DNA of 64,000 nt from Pseudogemmobacter bohemicus (GTDB taxonomy: Bacteria > Pseudomonadota > Alphaproteobacteria > Rhodobacterales > Rhodobacteraceae). Shown one piece after another: positions 26,131 to 35,114 of this stretch. The DNA lies in assembly GCF_003290025.1 (NCBI RefSeq), contig NZ_QNHG01000004.1, positions 542,058 to 606,057 of the forward strand. Direction: 5' to 3'. Each line of letters begins with the position of its first letter. Positions within the stretch are counted from its first letter, which is position 1. The translations under genes were made by a program, and so were the position numbers. Under the pieces are notes generated by a model that was not told where the DNA came from, ran no database searches, and saw only the letters and a program-made list of their open reading frames with translations.

Positions 26131-26735
26131 GACGCGCAATCGCCTTTGACCTCCAGGACAGCACCGCCGTGGCGGCGGCGCTTTTTGCGATGAATGCCGG
26201 GGTCAGGCCCGAGATGGGGCCGCGCGACCATGCGGCCTGGGTGATGAATGTGCTGGCGCATGTGCTGGGGCCATGGATTGCCGCGCGCGATTGCAGCGGC
26301 GCGGGGCTGCCGCCCGATACCGGGATGCGGCTTCTGGCCCGGGTGGCAGAGGGCGGCTGTCTGACCTTTGACCTGCCCGGGGAACCGCCCGGCGCGGCGC
26401 GGCTGGCCATGCTGCCCCCCGAGGCCGCCGCCGGGGCGGTCGCGAGGCTTTTCGCGCCGGCGGTCGGCGCTTTTGCCTTCACCGGCAATCTGGCGCCCTC
26501 GGCGCTGTGGCGGATCGTCGGGGACGGGCTGGCCTGGGGCTGGGTGGAGGCCGGCGCGCATCAGCGCGGCCAGGCGGTGTTGACCACCCCCGGCGCGCCC
26601 TTTGCCAATCGCCAGCTGCGGCTGGAACGCGGTGCGGTGCGCCGTCGCGGCGGCTGCTGCCGCTGGCTTTCGGTGAATGGCGAAACCTGCGCCAATTGCC
26701 CTTTGCGCAAGACCCCAAACAAAACGGGCGGCTGA
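26127..26735 (+). CDS. FhuF-like [2Fe-2S] siderophore-iron reductase
   Basis: The 202-residue protein ends with GGCCRWLSVNGETCANCPL, the CC-x10-C-x2-C cluster ligand set of FhuF. FhuF-type proteins reduce ferric siderophores in the cytoplasm to release iron. It is fifth in the uptake operon by ATGA overlap, which supports that role. Its stop codon lies inside the terminator stem of the convergent receptor gene. Confidence 0.85.
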   Translation: MRRAIAFDLQDSTAVAAALFAMNAGVRPEMGPRDHAAWVMNVLAHVLGPWIAARDCSGAGLPPDTGMRLLARVAEGGCLTFDLPGEPPGAARLAMLPPEAAAGAVARLFAPAVGAFAFTGNLAPSALWRIVGDGLAWGWVEAGAHQRGQAVLTTPGAPFANRQLRLERGAVRRRGGCCRWLSVNGETCANCPLRKTPNKTGG

Positions 26736-26750
26736 TTTCTCAGCCGCCCG
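26721..26750 (-). terminator. Terminator of the TonB receptor gene
   Basis: CGGGCGGCTG (26725-26734) and CAGCCGCCCG (26741-26750) pair perfectly over 10 bp with a 6-nt loop; on the minus strand the stem is followed by TTTTGTTT. It may also end the convergent uptake operon. Confidence 0.8.
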
Positions 26751-26771
26751 CCCGGGATTATCGAGAGACAG

Positions 26772-28916
26772 TCAGAAGCGGCTGGTCACGCCCAGGCTCA
26801 CCACCCGGCCCTCGCCCTGCCAGCAGGACGAGACCCCCCAGGAGGTCTGGCAGCTGGAGACATATTTCTCATCCGCGAGATTGGTGACGTTGAAATCCGC
26901 CGACCACTGATCGTTGATCGCCCAGCTGGCGCCGATATCAAGCAGCCAGGCATCGCCCACTTTCAGCGTATTGGCATTATCCGCCCAACTCGAGCCCAGG
27001 TAGCGGGTGCCGGCGCGCAGTTCCAGCCCCTCGACCGCAGCCGGGGTCCACAGGAGTTGCAGATTGCCAAAGCTCTCGGCCACCGATTGCGGCACCTTGC
27101 CGATGATGGAGGGATCGGCGCCGAATTCCTCGATCTCGACCGACATTTTCGTCGCCGCGAGCTTCATCCGCCATTCGTCGTTCAGCGCGTAATTCGCCTC
27201 GATCTCGATGCCTTTCGAGCGCAGCTTGCCCAGCGTACGCGAGTCGAAGACACCGCCATTCACATAGCTTTGCGACACATCCTTGCGGGTGATATCAAAG
27301 GCCGAGACGGTGATCAGCGAGCTTTCATTCGGCTGCCATTTCAGCCCGATCTCGGCCTGGTAGCCGGTCTCGGGGTCTGCCAGCAGCGAGCTGACCGACA
27401 GGGTCTGCGGGTTGAAATAGGTGCCGAAGGTGACATAGGGCGTCACATCACCCATCTTCTTCGCAAGCGCTACGCGGCCGGTAAAGGCAGTGTCGCGGCG
27501 CGACAGGTCGGTGCCGCCGGTGACCCGGTCCCCGACATCCGACCAGACGATGTCATAGCGCCCGTTCAGCGTCGCGATCCAGCCATCGCCCCATTCGATC
27601 TGGTCCTGCGCGTAAAGACCCAGCTGCTTTTGCGTGCTGATATTGTCGATATAGGGCGCGAAGAGGCCCGGGGGCTGCACCACCGAATAATCAGGATTGA
27701 CCGGATCCAGCGGGATGCTCGATCCGACGGCCTGCCACTGATCCAGCCGGTACTGGCGCATATCCAGCCCGAACAGAAGCTTATGCCGCACCGCGCCATT
27801 GTCGAATTCGCGGGTGAAGCGCAGATCGTTTTGCAGGATCGTCGCTTTGCTTTGATGGGCAAAGTTGACCAGGTTCAGATCTGCGGTCGGGGTCGGGATC
27901 TGGCCCGTGGTATAGCCCCAGGGATAGAGGAAATGCTCTTTCAGATCGGAATAGCCGACGCGGAACGTATCGACCATCGCCCAGCCCGCCACATCGCGGC
28001 GATAGATGCCGGTCGCGATCAGCTGGTCACGCTTGTATTCATCAAGACCCGGGCTGCCGGCGTTGAAATAATCGGCCAGATAGCCGAAGGGGGCCGCTTC
28101 GACCGTGCCATAATAGGGCAGGAACTGACCGCCGACATGGTCCTCGTCCATTTTGGTATAAGAGAGGTGGAAGGTCAGCCGGCTGCCATCGTCAAAGCTC
28201 TTGGTGACGGCACCGTAAGCCACGCCCTCGAACCCGGCATCGAACATGCCATGGCCGTCCTGGCGGGTGGCCTGGATGCCATAGGTCCAGGCAAGGGTAT
28301 CGCCATCGCTGCCCGAACCTTCGACCGAGGCGCGGGCCTGGCCCTCGCTGTCAACGCTGAACGAAAGCGCGGTTCCCGTCGATCCGTCGGGCAGCCGCGA
28401 GACGTAATTCACCACGCCGCCGGGGCTTGATGCGCCATAAAGCATCGAGGCCGGGCCTTTCAGCACCTCGACCCGCTCCAGCAGGAAAGGGTCGATATAG
28501 AAGGTGCCGAAGCTGTAAGAGAAGAGCGACAGCCCGTCCATGAAGGCGCCGGTGTCGAAAGAGTTGAAGCCGCGGATATAGAACCAGTTGGTATCGCTGT
28601 CATAACCGTAAAGCTGCGACTGTACCCCGGCGATGCCGTTCAGGATCTGGTCCACCTTGCGCGGCTGTTCTTTCGCGAAGAAATCACGCCCGACAACGCT
28701 GACCGATTGCGGCACCTCGGTCAGGCTGGTTGCGGTCTTCATCCCCGACAGCGTGTTCGGGTTGACCGCATTGCCCACCGCTTCGGCGCCCTCATATTCC
28801 AGCGTGATGGTGCCCAGTTCGACCGGCTCTTCCTGGGCCATGGCCGGCAAAGCAAAGGCGCAGCTCAGCGCGGTGGTGCCCGCCAGAAGCCGAAGGAAAG
28901 ATGGTCTTGTTGTCAT
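26772..28916 (-). CDS. TonB-dependent siderophore receptor
   Basis: The 714-residue outer-membrane receptor has a signal peptide (to AMAQ, about 28), a plug domain with SLTEVPQSVSVVGRDFF, NWFYIRGFNSFDTGAFMDG and ERVEVLKGPASMLYGASSPGG, and a beta barrel ending in Phe (GVTSRF). A Cys pair in YVSSCQTSWGVSSCWQG near the end is typical of FhuE/FoxA-like receptors. It is convergent with the uptake operon and downstream of the AraC gene, so it is the likely entry gate. Confidence 0.93.
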   Translation of the reverse strand: MTTRPSFLRLLAGTTALSCAFALPAMAQEEPVELGTITLEYEGAEAVGNAVNPNTLSGMKTATSLTEVPQSVSVVGRDFFAKEQPRKVDQILNGIAGVQSQLYGYDSDTNWFYIRGFNSFDTGAFMDGLSLFSYSFGTFYIDPFLLERVEVLKGPASMLYGASSPGGVVNYVSRLPDGSTGTALSFSVDSEGQARASVEGSGSDGDTLAWTYGIQATRQDGHGMFDAGFEGVAYGAVTKSFDDGSRLTFHLSYTKMDEDHVGGQFLPYYGTVEAAPFGYLADYFNAGSPGLDEYKRDQLIATGIYRRDVAGWAMVDTFRVGYSDLKEHFLYPWGYTTGQIPTPTADLNLVNFAHQSKATILQNDLRFTREFDNGAVRHKLLFGLDMRQYRLDQWQAVGSSIPLDPVNPDYSVVQPPGLFAPYIDNISTQKQLGLYAQDQIEWGDGWIATLNGRYDIVWSDVGDRVTGGTDLSRRDTAFTGRVALAKKMGDVTPYVTFGTYFNPQTLSVSSLLADPETGYQAEIGLKWQPNESSLITVSAFDITRKDVSQSYVNGGVFDSRTLGKLRSKGIEIEANYALNDEWRMKLAATKMSVEIEEFGADPSIIGKVPQSVAESFGNLQLLWTPAAVEGLELRAGTRYLGSSWADNANTLKVGDAWLLDIGASWAINDQWSADFNVTNLADEKYVSSCQTSWGVSSCWQGEGRVVSLGVTSRF

Positions 28917-29063
28917 ATGCCTGATCCCTGCGTGACAGTCCCGGGGCAGCGCCGGCGGCTCTGCCCTTTGCCTCGCGTCTAGAGCATGGCGGCGGCCCGG
29001 TATTGACTAAAACTGTCGGGAATTTTGCACCAGGTCGGCCGCCATTCCCGGGCAGCGGAAGGG

Positions 29064-29951
29064 TCAGGAGCGCCTGGCCCCCGTCTGGTCGCGCCGCCAA
29101 TGGCCTGGCGTGGCCCCGGTCTGCTTGCGGAACGAGCGGGTGAAATGCGCCTGATCGGCAAAACCCGAATCCTGAGCGACCGAGGCGAGGCTCTGATCGC
29201 TTTGCACGAGCAGCTCTTTGGCGCGCTCGATCCTCAGGCGCTGCAGGGCGCGATGCGGAGGCTCTCCCCGGCTCTGGCTCCAGGCATGGTCGAACCAGCT
29301 TTCCGAGAGATCTACCGCCGCCGCCATTTCCGCAACCGTCACCGGGCGGTGCAGCTCCTCGCGCATCAGCCGGTCAACCCGCGCCAGCTGCCCGGGCGTC
29401 AACCCGCCCCGGTAGAGTGGCGCCTGCGGCAGGCGGGCCTCTCCGAACAGCGCCATAAGCAATTTATCCAGAATACCGTCCAGGGCTGCGGCGCTGAAAC
29501 TCGCGGCCCGGATCTCCTCGGCCATCGCCGCCGCCAGCGCCTCGGCCGGCGCCAGCGCGGCCAGCATCAAGGGCGTATGGATCAGCGCCGCCGGGTCGAT
29601 ACCGGCCGAAACCAGCCGCCCGGCAAGTGTCGCCTCATGCAGATGGATATCGAGATGCGCCAGCAGCCCTGGCCTGCGAAAACTGGATCGCATCGCCAGC
29701 CCGGCAGGGACAAAACCGATCCGCACCGGCTGCGCCCGCCGCCCGCGCCCATTGGCCAGCCGCATCTCGCTGTCACCCTCTCCCAGCACCGCGACGATCC
29801 TCGGATCCGGCGCCAGGTAGCTGCCCTGACCATTGCGGCCCACCGCCACCTGCCAGACATCGGTGACCACCCCCGGCAATTCGCGCCAGGTCAAAGGCGC
29901 AAGCAGGTCGATGCCGGTCGTCTCACTGGTCATTGCGGGGCGAAAATTCAT
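29064..29951 (-). CDS. AraC-family regulator of siderophore uptake
   Basis: I place the start at ATG 29951, immediately after TTGGAGGC (295 residues); an in-frame TTG at 29993 is possible. The C-terminus holds two helix-turn-helix motifs (VTVAEMAAAVDLSESWF, then LASVAQDSGFADQAHFTRSFRKQTGATP). The N-terminal part resembles the effector domain of PchR-like proteins that sense the siderophore. It lies 147 bp upstream of the receptor on the same strand and probably activates it. Confidence 0.85.
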   Translation of the reverse strand: MNFRPAMTSETTGIDLLAPLTWRELPGVVTDVWQVAVGRNGQGSYLAPDPRIVAVLGEGDSEMRLANGRGRRAQPVRIGFVPAGLAMRSSFRRPGLLAHLDIHLHEATLAGRLVSAGIDPAALIHTPLMLAALAPAEALAAAMAEEIRAASFSAAALDGILDKLLMALFGEARLPQAPLYRGGLTPGQLARVDRLMREELHRPVTVAEMAAAVDLSESWFDHAWSQSRGEPPHRALQRLRIERAKELLVQSDQSLASVAQDSGFADQAHFTRSFRKQTGATPGHWRRDQTGARRS

Positions 29952-30092
29952 GCCTCCAATATACCTTAATATTTTTGTCAGGAAACAGGGCAATCACTTC
30001 CCAGGCAGGATTCCGGCCAGGTGTTCCATTTGTGCCCTGACAGAGAAGCGCAAGGCCCGGGCAAGGCTGCTTGTCATTGCGCCCCGCAGTTC

Positions 30093-30100
30093 TGTATACA
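30093..30100. promoter_or_regulatory. TGTATACA palindrome upstream of aldehyde dehydrogenase
   Basis: A perfect 8-bp palindrome lies 77 bp before the aldehyde dehydrogenase start. GntR-family operators often have a TATA-centred palindrome like this, but no such regulator is adjacent. Confidence 0.25.
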
Positions 30101-30176
30101 TACTGTCGGCAACTACCGGCAAATGCTGCCCCGGCCCGATCCGGCCGCAGCCGCCGCGACCAGGAAAGAGGCTGAC

Positions 30177-31694
30177 ATGATATTCACCCCGCATGGCAAA
30201 CATCTGATCGCAGGCGCCTGGGTTTCGGGCGCGGGCAGGTTCCGCTCGGAGCCTGCGCAGGGCGCGGGGTTTGAGTTTTCGACCGGCACGGTTGCGCAGG
30301 TTGACCTTGCGGCGCAGGCAGCCGAGGAGGCCTTCTGGTCCTTCGGCTGGTCGACCCGCGACGAGCGCGCCGTCTTTCTTGAGACCATCGCCGATGAGAT
30401 CGAGGCCCGCGCAGAGGCGATCACCGAAATCGGGTCCTCGGAAACCGGCCTGCCCGCCGCGCGCCTCCAGGGCGAGCGCGGCCGCACCACCGGCCAGCTG
30501 CGCCTTTTCGCGAGCCATATCCGCAAGGGCGATTATCTCGACCGCCGCCATGACGCGGCGCTGCCCGAGCGCCAGCCGCTGCCGCGCCCCGATCTGAAAC
30601 TGGTCGAGCGGCCGATCGGCCCGGTTGCGGTGTTCGGGGCCTCGAACTTCCCGCTGGCCTTCTCGACCGCCGGCGGCGACACCGCTGCCGCGCTGGCTGC
30701 GGGCTGCCCGGTCGTCGTCAAGGGCCACTCTGCCCATCCCGGCACCGGCGAGATCATCGCCGAGGCGGTCCATGCAGCAATCACCAGATGTGGTATCCAT
30801 CCGGGCGTCTTCAGCCTGATCCAGGGCGGCAATCGCGAGGTCGGCGCCGCCCTTGTGCAGCATCCGCTGATCAAGGCGGTCGGCTTCACCGGCTCGCTGG
30901 CCGGCGGCCGCGCGCTTTTTGACCTCTGCGCGGCGCGCCCCGAACCGATCCCCTTCTTCGGCGAGCTGGGCTCGGTCAACCCGATGTTCATCCTGCCCGA
31001 GGCCGCCCGCGCCCGCGCCGAGGCGCTTGGCACCGGCTGGGCCGCCTCGCTGACCATGGGCGCCGGCCAGTTCTGCACCAATCCGGGCATCGCCGTGGTG
31101 GTGGACGGGGCTGATGCCGACCGGCTGGTTGGCGCGATGAAAGAGGCGCTGGCGAAAACCGGGCCGCAGACCATGCTGACCGATGGCATCGCAAAGGCCT
31201 ACCGCGACGGCCAGGCCCGTTTTCAGGTGCGCAACAGCGTGAAACCGCTTTACGAGACAGAGTCCGGCGGCCGCCAGGCCTCGCCCAACCTTTACGAGAC
31301 CACGGGCGATCAGTTCCTCGCCGATCACACGCTGTCGGAAGAGGTGTTCGGCCCGCTGGCGCTGGTGGTGCGGGTGGAGTCGCTGGCCGCGATGCAGCGC
31401 CTCGCGCGCGGCTTCGAGGGCCAGCTGACCGCGACGATCCATATGGACGAAGGCGATACCGAAGCGGCGAAAGCCCTCTTGCCGGTGCTGGAGCGCAAGG
31501 CCGGCCGGGTGCTGGTCAACGGCTTCCCGACCGGCGTGGAAGTCGCCGATGCCATGGTCCATGGCGGCCCTTACCCCGCCAGTACCAATTTCGGCGCAAC
31601 ATCGGTCGGAACCCTCTCCATCCGCCGCTTCCTGCGACCCGTTTCCTACCAGAACCTCCCCGATGCCCTCATACCAGCCGATTTCAAAGCCTGA
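30177..31694 (+). CDS. Aldehyde dehydrogenase, alpha-ketoglutaric semialdehyde (2,5-dioxovalerate) type
   Basis: ATG 30177 follows AGGAAAGAGG and gives 505 residues. It has the KGSADH-type features: GASNFPLAFSTAGGDTAAALAAGCPVVVKGH, FTGSLAGGRALFDL, ELGSVNPMF with the catalytic Glu, and MGAGQFCTNPG with the catalytic Cys. These NADP enzymes oxidise the semialdehyde made from pentonates or hexarates to 2-oxoglutarate. No pentonate genes adjoin it, so it may serve the sugar locus in trans. Confidence 0.85.
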   Translation: MIFTPHGKHLIAGAWVSGAGRFRSEPAQGAGFEFSTGTVAQVDLAAQAAEEAFWSFGWSTRDERAVFLETIADEIEARAEAITEIGSSETGLPAARLQGERGRTTGQLRLFASHIRKGDYLDRRHDAALPERQPLPRPDLKLVERPIGPVAVFGASNFPLAFSTAGGDTAAALAAGCPVVVKGHSAHPGTGEIIAEAVHAAITRCGIHPGVFSLIQGGNREVGAALVQHPLIKAVGFTGSLAGGRALFDLCAARPEPIPFFGELGSVNPMFILPEAARARAEALGTGWAASLTMGAGQFCTNPGIAVVVDGADADRLVGAMKEALAKTGPQTMLTDGIAKAYRDGQARFQVRNSVKPLYETESGGRQASPNLYETTGDQFLADHTLSEEVFGPLALVVRVESLAAMQRLARGFEGQLTATIHMDEGDTEAAKALLPVLERKAGRVLVNGFPTGVEVADAMVHGGPYPASTNFGATSVGTLSIRRFLRPVSYQNLPDALIPADFKA

Positions 31695-31710
31695 GGGAAG
31701 GAGAAACAAG

Positions 31711-31743
31711 AAAAGGCGCCTCCGGTCGGGGGCGCCTTTTCCT
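31711..31743 (+). terminator. Strong bidirectional terminator
   Basis: AAAAGGCGCC (31711-31720) and GGCGCCTTTT (31731-31740) are perfect arms around a 10-nt loop, with A and T tracts at both ends, 17 bp past the dehydrogenase stop. Confidence 0.9.
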
Positions 31744-31764
31744 TTGCGGGAGTGTGGCAAAGGT

Positions 31765-32014
31765 TCAGAACATCTGGGTCTTGCGGACCTGGCTCAGGTA
31801 GCGCTTCATCCGCAGCAGGCGCTGGCTTTCCACCCGGTCATGCCGTCGCGCCACCAGGGTCGAGAGGATATCCACCGCCACCAGCGCCGCGATGCGCGAG
31901 GTGGTCGGCGTGAAGAGATCGGTGTTCTCCAGCGTCTCGACATTGATCAGCACATCGGAATAATTCGCCAGCGCCGTATTCGAGGCGCCGGTGATCGAGA
32001 TGACTTTCGCCCCC
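31765..32014 (-). pseudogene. C-terminal fragment of an RpiR/MurR-family regulator
   Basis: Only the last ~80 residues of the SIS sugar-phosphate domain remain (GAKVISITGASNTALANYSD, then TPTTSRIAALVAVDILSTL and KRYLSQVRKTQMF). Upstream of about 32014 the frame joins unrelated sequence, and neither the N-terminal helix-turn-helix nor the rest of the SIS domain is present. It cannot encode a working regulator. Confidence 0.7.
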
Positions 32015-32039
32015 GGGCCGCAGCCCGCCTGCCCTGCCC

Positions 32040-32570
32040 GCCGCCCCGTTCCGCGATCCGGGGCTCGTCCGGTCCTGTGCCGACCTCATACCGGGCCGGG
32101 TGCCGGGCTTTAACGACCTGCACCGGATCGCGCAGATACTCCTGCCGGAAGCCGCGCCGGATTCTGCGAGAATGCCGGTCCCCGGCGCCGGTGGCGGGCT
32201 GGAGTTGCGGGCCTTTCCCACGGCCCGCCCAGCCCGGACCGTCCTCGGGATCGCCCCGTCCGGGCCGATGCCGGACGAGGCCGCCCGGCTTCCTGGCAGG
32301 CTTGCGGCGCGGGTTACGGTGCGGCAGGGGCTGATCGGGGATGCAGAACCTGGCCCCTTTGACGGCGCCACCTGCTTTCCGGGGCTGCAGTTCCTGGGCG
32401 GCGCCGGGTGTCTCGCGACGCTGACCGCGCGAGTCGTGGCCGAAAACCGATGCGGCCTTCCCAGGTCGAAGAGGAAATGCAGTTGCGCGAGGCCGGCTTT
32501 GCCGATCCCGCGCTGTTTTATACCGTTCTGTCCTGCCGGGGCCGGGTTGCCCGCGCGCGCCCCGGCCCCC
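32040..32570 (+). pseudogene. Class I SAM-dependent methyltransferase pseudogene
   Basis: One frame (about 32040-32440) reads ADLIPGRVPGFNDLHRIAQI, PGAGGGLELRAF (SAM motif I) and GPFDGATCFPGLQFL; another (about 32456-32560) reads VEEEMQLREAGFADPALFYT, the usual C-terminus of such enzymes. The middle, roughly 80-100 residues, is missing and the frame changes, so the gene is inactivated by a deletion. It abuts the RpiR fragment. Confidence 0.55.
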
Positions 32571-32595
32571 CCCGGAACAGCCTCCAGGATCAGGC

Positions 32596-33702
32596 TCAGA
32601 CCAGAGCGGCCAGCGCCTCGGGGGTAAAGCCCTTCAGATCATCAAGCCGCCCCGCCTCGACCTTGGCCGCCCAGTCCGGATCGGCCAACAACACCCGCCC
32701 GACCGCGATCAGGTCGAACTCGTCGCGTGCCATCCGCTCCAGCAGATTGCCGATCGGCGCCGCGCCGGAGCCCTGCCCTTTGAACGCGCCGAAAAACTCG
32801 CTGTCCAGCCCGACCGAGCCGACCGAGATCGTTGCTGCCCCGGTCAGCTTCTTGGCCCAGCCGGCGAAATTCAGCCCGTTCTCGCCGTCGAGCTCGGGGA
32901 ATTCCGGCACCCAGACCCGGCGTTGCGAGCAATGGAGGATATCCACCCCTGCCTCGACCAGCGGCGCGAGCCAGGCGGTCATCTCGTCAGGCGTCGCGGC
33001 AAGACGCGCATCGTAATTCTGCTGTTTCCACTGGCTCACGCGCAGGATCAGCGGGAAATCCGGGCCGACGGCCGCGCGCACAGCCCGGACCGCCTCGGCC
33101 GCGAAACGGGCGCGTTCGGCGATGGTGGCGCCCCCATAGACATCGGTGCGGGTATTCGAGCCTTCCCAGAAGAACTGGTCGATCAGATAGCCATGGGCGC
33201 CATGCAGCTCGACCGTGTCAAAGCCCAGCCGTTTCGCATCCGCCGCAGCGCGGGCAAAAGCCGCAACCGTATCGGCAATATCCTCTTCGGTCATGGCGAC
33301 GCCCCGCGGCTGATCCGGCCCGATCACGCCCGAGGGGCTTTCGACCGGCGCCTCCGGCTCCCATTTGCCGGCGCGGGTCGAGCCGGTATGCCAGAGCTGC
33401 GGCCCGATCCTGCCGCCCGCCGCATGCACGGCATCGGCAACACCCTTCCAGCCCGCAAGCGCCGCCTCGCCATGGAAAAACGGGATCCCCGGCAGATTGC
33501 GCGAGGCCGGACGGTCGATCACCGTGCCCTCGGTCAGGATCAGCCCGACATCACCAGCGGCACGTTTGCGGTAATATTCGGCATTGGCGGCGCCCGGAAT
33601 GCCATCCGGCGCCATGCCCCGCGTCATCGGCGCCATGACGATGCGGTTCTTCAGCGCAAGGGTTTTCAGCGTAAAGGGGCGAAACAGGGTCTCGGTCGAC
33701 AT
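32596..33702 (-). CDS. Old Yellow Enzyme family NADH:flavin oxidoreductase
   Basis: The start at 33702 gives 368 residues (MSTETLFRPFTLKTLALKNR). Hallmarks are MAPMTRGMA, LWHTGSTR, VELHGAHGYLIDQFFW, TDVYGG and the FMN-phosphate loop VGRVLLADPDW. OYEs reduce activated C=C bonds using FMN. The divergent TetR gene and a long inverted repeat between them suggest induction by an electrophile, as with NemRA. Confidence 0.88.
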   Translation of the reverse strand: MSTETLFRPFTLKTLALKNRIVMAPMTRGMAPDGIPGAANAEYYRKRAAGDVGLILTEGTVIDRPASRNLPGIPFFHGEAALAGWKGVADAVHAAGGRIGPQLWHTGSTRAGKWEPEAPVESPSGVIGPDQPRGVAMTEEDIADTVAAFARAAADAKRLGFDTVELHGAHGYLIDQFFWEGSNTRTDVYGGATIAERARFAAEAVRAVRAAVGPDFPLILRVSQWKQQNYDARLAATPDEMTAWLAPLVEAGVDILHCSQRRVWVPEFPELDGENGLNFAGWAKKLTGAATISVGSVGLDSEFFGAFKGQGSGAAPIGNLLERMARDEFDLIAVGRVLLADPDWAAKVEAGRLDDLKGFTPEALAALV

Positions 33703-33787
33703 CTGGGGCAATCCGGTTCTGAGGCGCCGGCCCCGGGAGGGAGGTGACCGGCGGAGGAGGTTGTTTTGCCCGCGGGCGCGGGCTATA

Positions 33788-33834
33788 AACATGACAGCCA
33801 TCACGTTTGCCGCATTCATTACGGCTGTCATGTT
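33788..33834. promoter_or_regulatory. Long-spaced inverted repeat, TetR operator pair
   Basis: AACATGACAGCC (33788-33799) and GGCTGTCATGTT (33823-33834) are perfect 12-bp arms 23 bp apart, lying between the divergent OYE and TetR genes. They probably form two binding sites for the TetR protein. Confidence 0.65.
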
Positions 33835-33868
33835 AAATGTCAACAAAGGAAACGGGCAAGGTCAGGCG

Positions 33869-34426
33869 ATGAAGGTCTCTCGCGCACAAATGGCTGAAAA
33901 CAGGGAGAAAATCCTGGAGGAAGCCTGCCATATGTTTCAGCAGAAGGGCTTTGACGGCGTGACCGTGGCCGAGGTGATGCGCGCCGCAGGCCTGACTCAT
34001 GGCGCGTTTTACGGCCATTTCCGCTCGAAAGAGGATCTGATCGCGCAGATTCTCCGCCATCGCTGCGAGAAGATGCGCGAGGCGAAACCCGATCTGGAAA
34101 GCTTCCTCGACGCCTATCTCTCGCCCGGGCTTTGCGATGATCCCTCGAAGGGCTGCCATATCCCGGCGCTGGCCCCGGCGCTTGGCCCCGATATGGTGCA
34201 TCACTCGCCCGAGGCCCGCGCGGCGCTGACTGAAAGCATCCGCGTCCAGATCGACCGGCTGGGGGTGCTGGCGCCCGGGGCCGCGTCTGACGAGCAGCGC
34301 CGCATCGCGATCCGGACCTGGGCCGCGATGGTGGGGGCGGTGGTGCTGGCGAAAGCCTGCGACGATCCGGCGCTGGCCGGGGAAATCCTCGCCGAGGTGC
34401 GCGCGGGGATCACGGTCGGGCCTTAG
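33869..34426 (+). CDS. TetR-family regulator
   Basis: ATG 33869 gives 185 residues; an ATG at 33830 lies within the operator repeat and is less likely. The N-terminal helix-turn-helix reads AENREKILEEACHMFQQKGF and THGAFYGHFRSKEDLIAQIL. Divergent from OYE. The 3' end overlaps the convergent hydrolase gene by 4 bp. Confidence 0.88.
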   Translation: MKVSRAQMAENREKILEEACHMFQQKGFDGVTVAEVMRAAGLTHGAFYGHFRSKEDLIAQILRHRCEKMREAKPDLESFLDAYLSPGLCDDPSKGCHIPALAPALGPDMVHHSPEARAALTESIRVQIDRLGVLAPGAASDEQRRIAIRTWAAMVGAVVLAKACDDPALAGEILAEVRAGITVGP

Positions 34427-35109
34427 CGCAGGATCAGCCGCTTCAGCGCCTCGCTTACCAGAAGCGGCGCCTCAAGCGGCAGCATATGGCCGGCATGGTT
34501 TGCGATGGCGATCCGTGCCCCAGGGATCAGGCGGGCCATTTCGCGGCTGATTTCAGGGGGCGTGATCTGGTCATGCGCGCCGCACAAAACCAGGGACGGC
34601 ACCGTGATCCGGGGCAAGAGATCGCGGCTATCGGGTCGCTGGATCAGGCTTTGGCGGATAAAGACCCCGGGCCCCAGCCGGCGGGTCATCTCACGGATCC
34701 GGGCCGCAATCGCCGCATTGCCGAGGTTTTCCGGCGCCAGATAGCGCGCCAGCAGCTTTTCACCAAAGCCGTGGAATGTGCCGGGATCGGCGGCCAGCGC
34801 CATCAGACAGCGCCGTTCTGCCGCGCGGTCTGCGCCATCGGGCAGCATGGTGGTGTCGATCAGTGCGAGATGGCTGACGCGCTCCGGCGCGCGGCGCATC
34901 ACCTCTTGCGCGACGATACCGCCCAGCGAGAACCCCGCCAGCGCGAAACGCGGGCCGCCCGCCGTAAGCACTGCCCGTGCAAGCTCCTCCAGGGTCTCGC
35001 CTTGCGTGATATCGGCCACCACCGGCTCGCAGACCGCAGCCAGCGGGGCAAGCTGGTCATGCCACAGCGCCGCATCGTTCAGAAGACCAGGCACCAGGAC
35101 CAGCCGCAT
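34423..35109 (-). CDS. Alpha/beta hydrolase
   Basis: From ATG 35109 the protein has 228 residues with LVLVPGLLNDAALWHDQL at the N-terminus, nucleophile elbow GFSLGG, acid in CGAHDQITPP and catalytic His in NHAGHMLPLE. Substrate unknown. It follows the MFS gene after 5 bp, so the pair likely forms one operon; it may hydrolyse what the transporter moves. Confidence 0.85.
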   Translation of the reverse strand: MRLVLVPGLLNDAALWHDQLAPLAAVCEPVVADITQGETLEELARAVLTAGGPRFALAGFSLGGIVAQEVMRRAPERVSHLALIDTTMLPDGADRAAERRCLMALAADPGTFHGFGEKLLARYLAPENLGNAAIAARIREMTRRLGPGVFIRQSLIQRPDSRDLLPRITVPSLVLCGAHDQITPPEISREMARLIPGARIAIANHAGHMLPLEAPLLVSEALKRLILR

Positions 35110-35114
35110 CGCCC

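Noticed and set aside
24011-26139. Large minus-strand frames opposite the siderophore uptake operon
   Set aside because: Shadows; the plus-strand genes have FecCD and binding-protein signatures and ATGA coupling.
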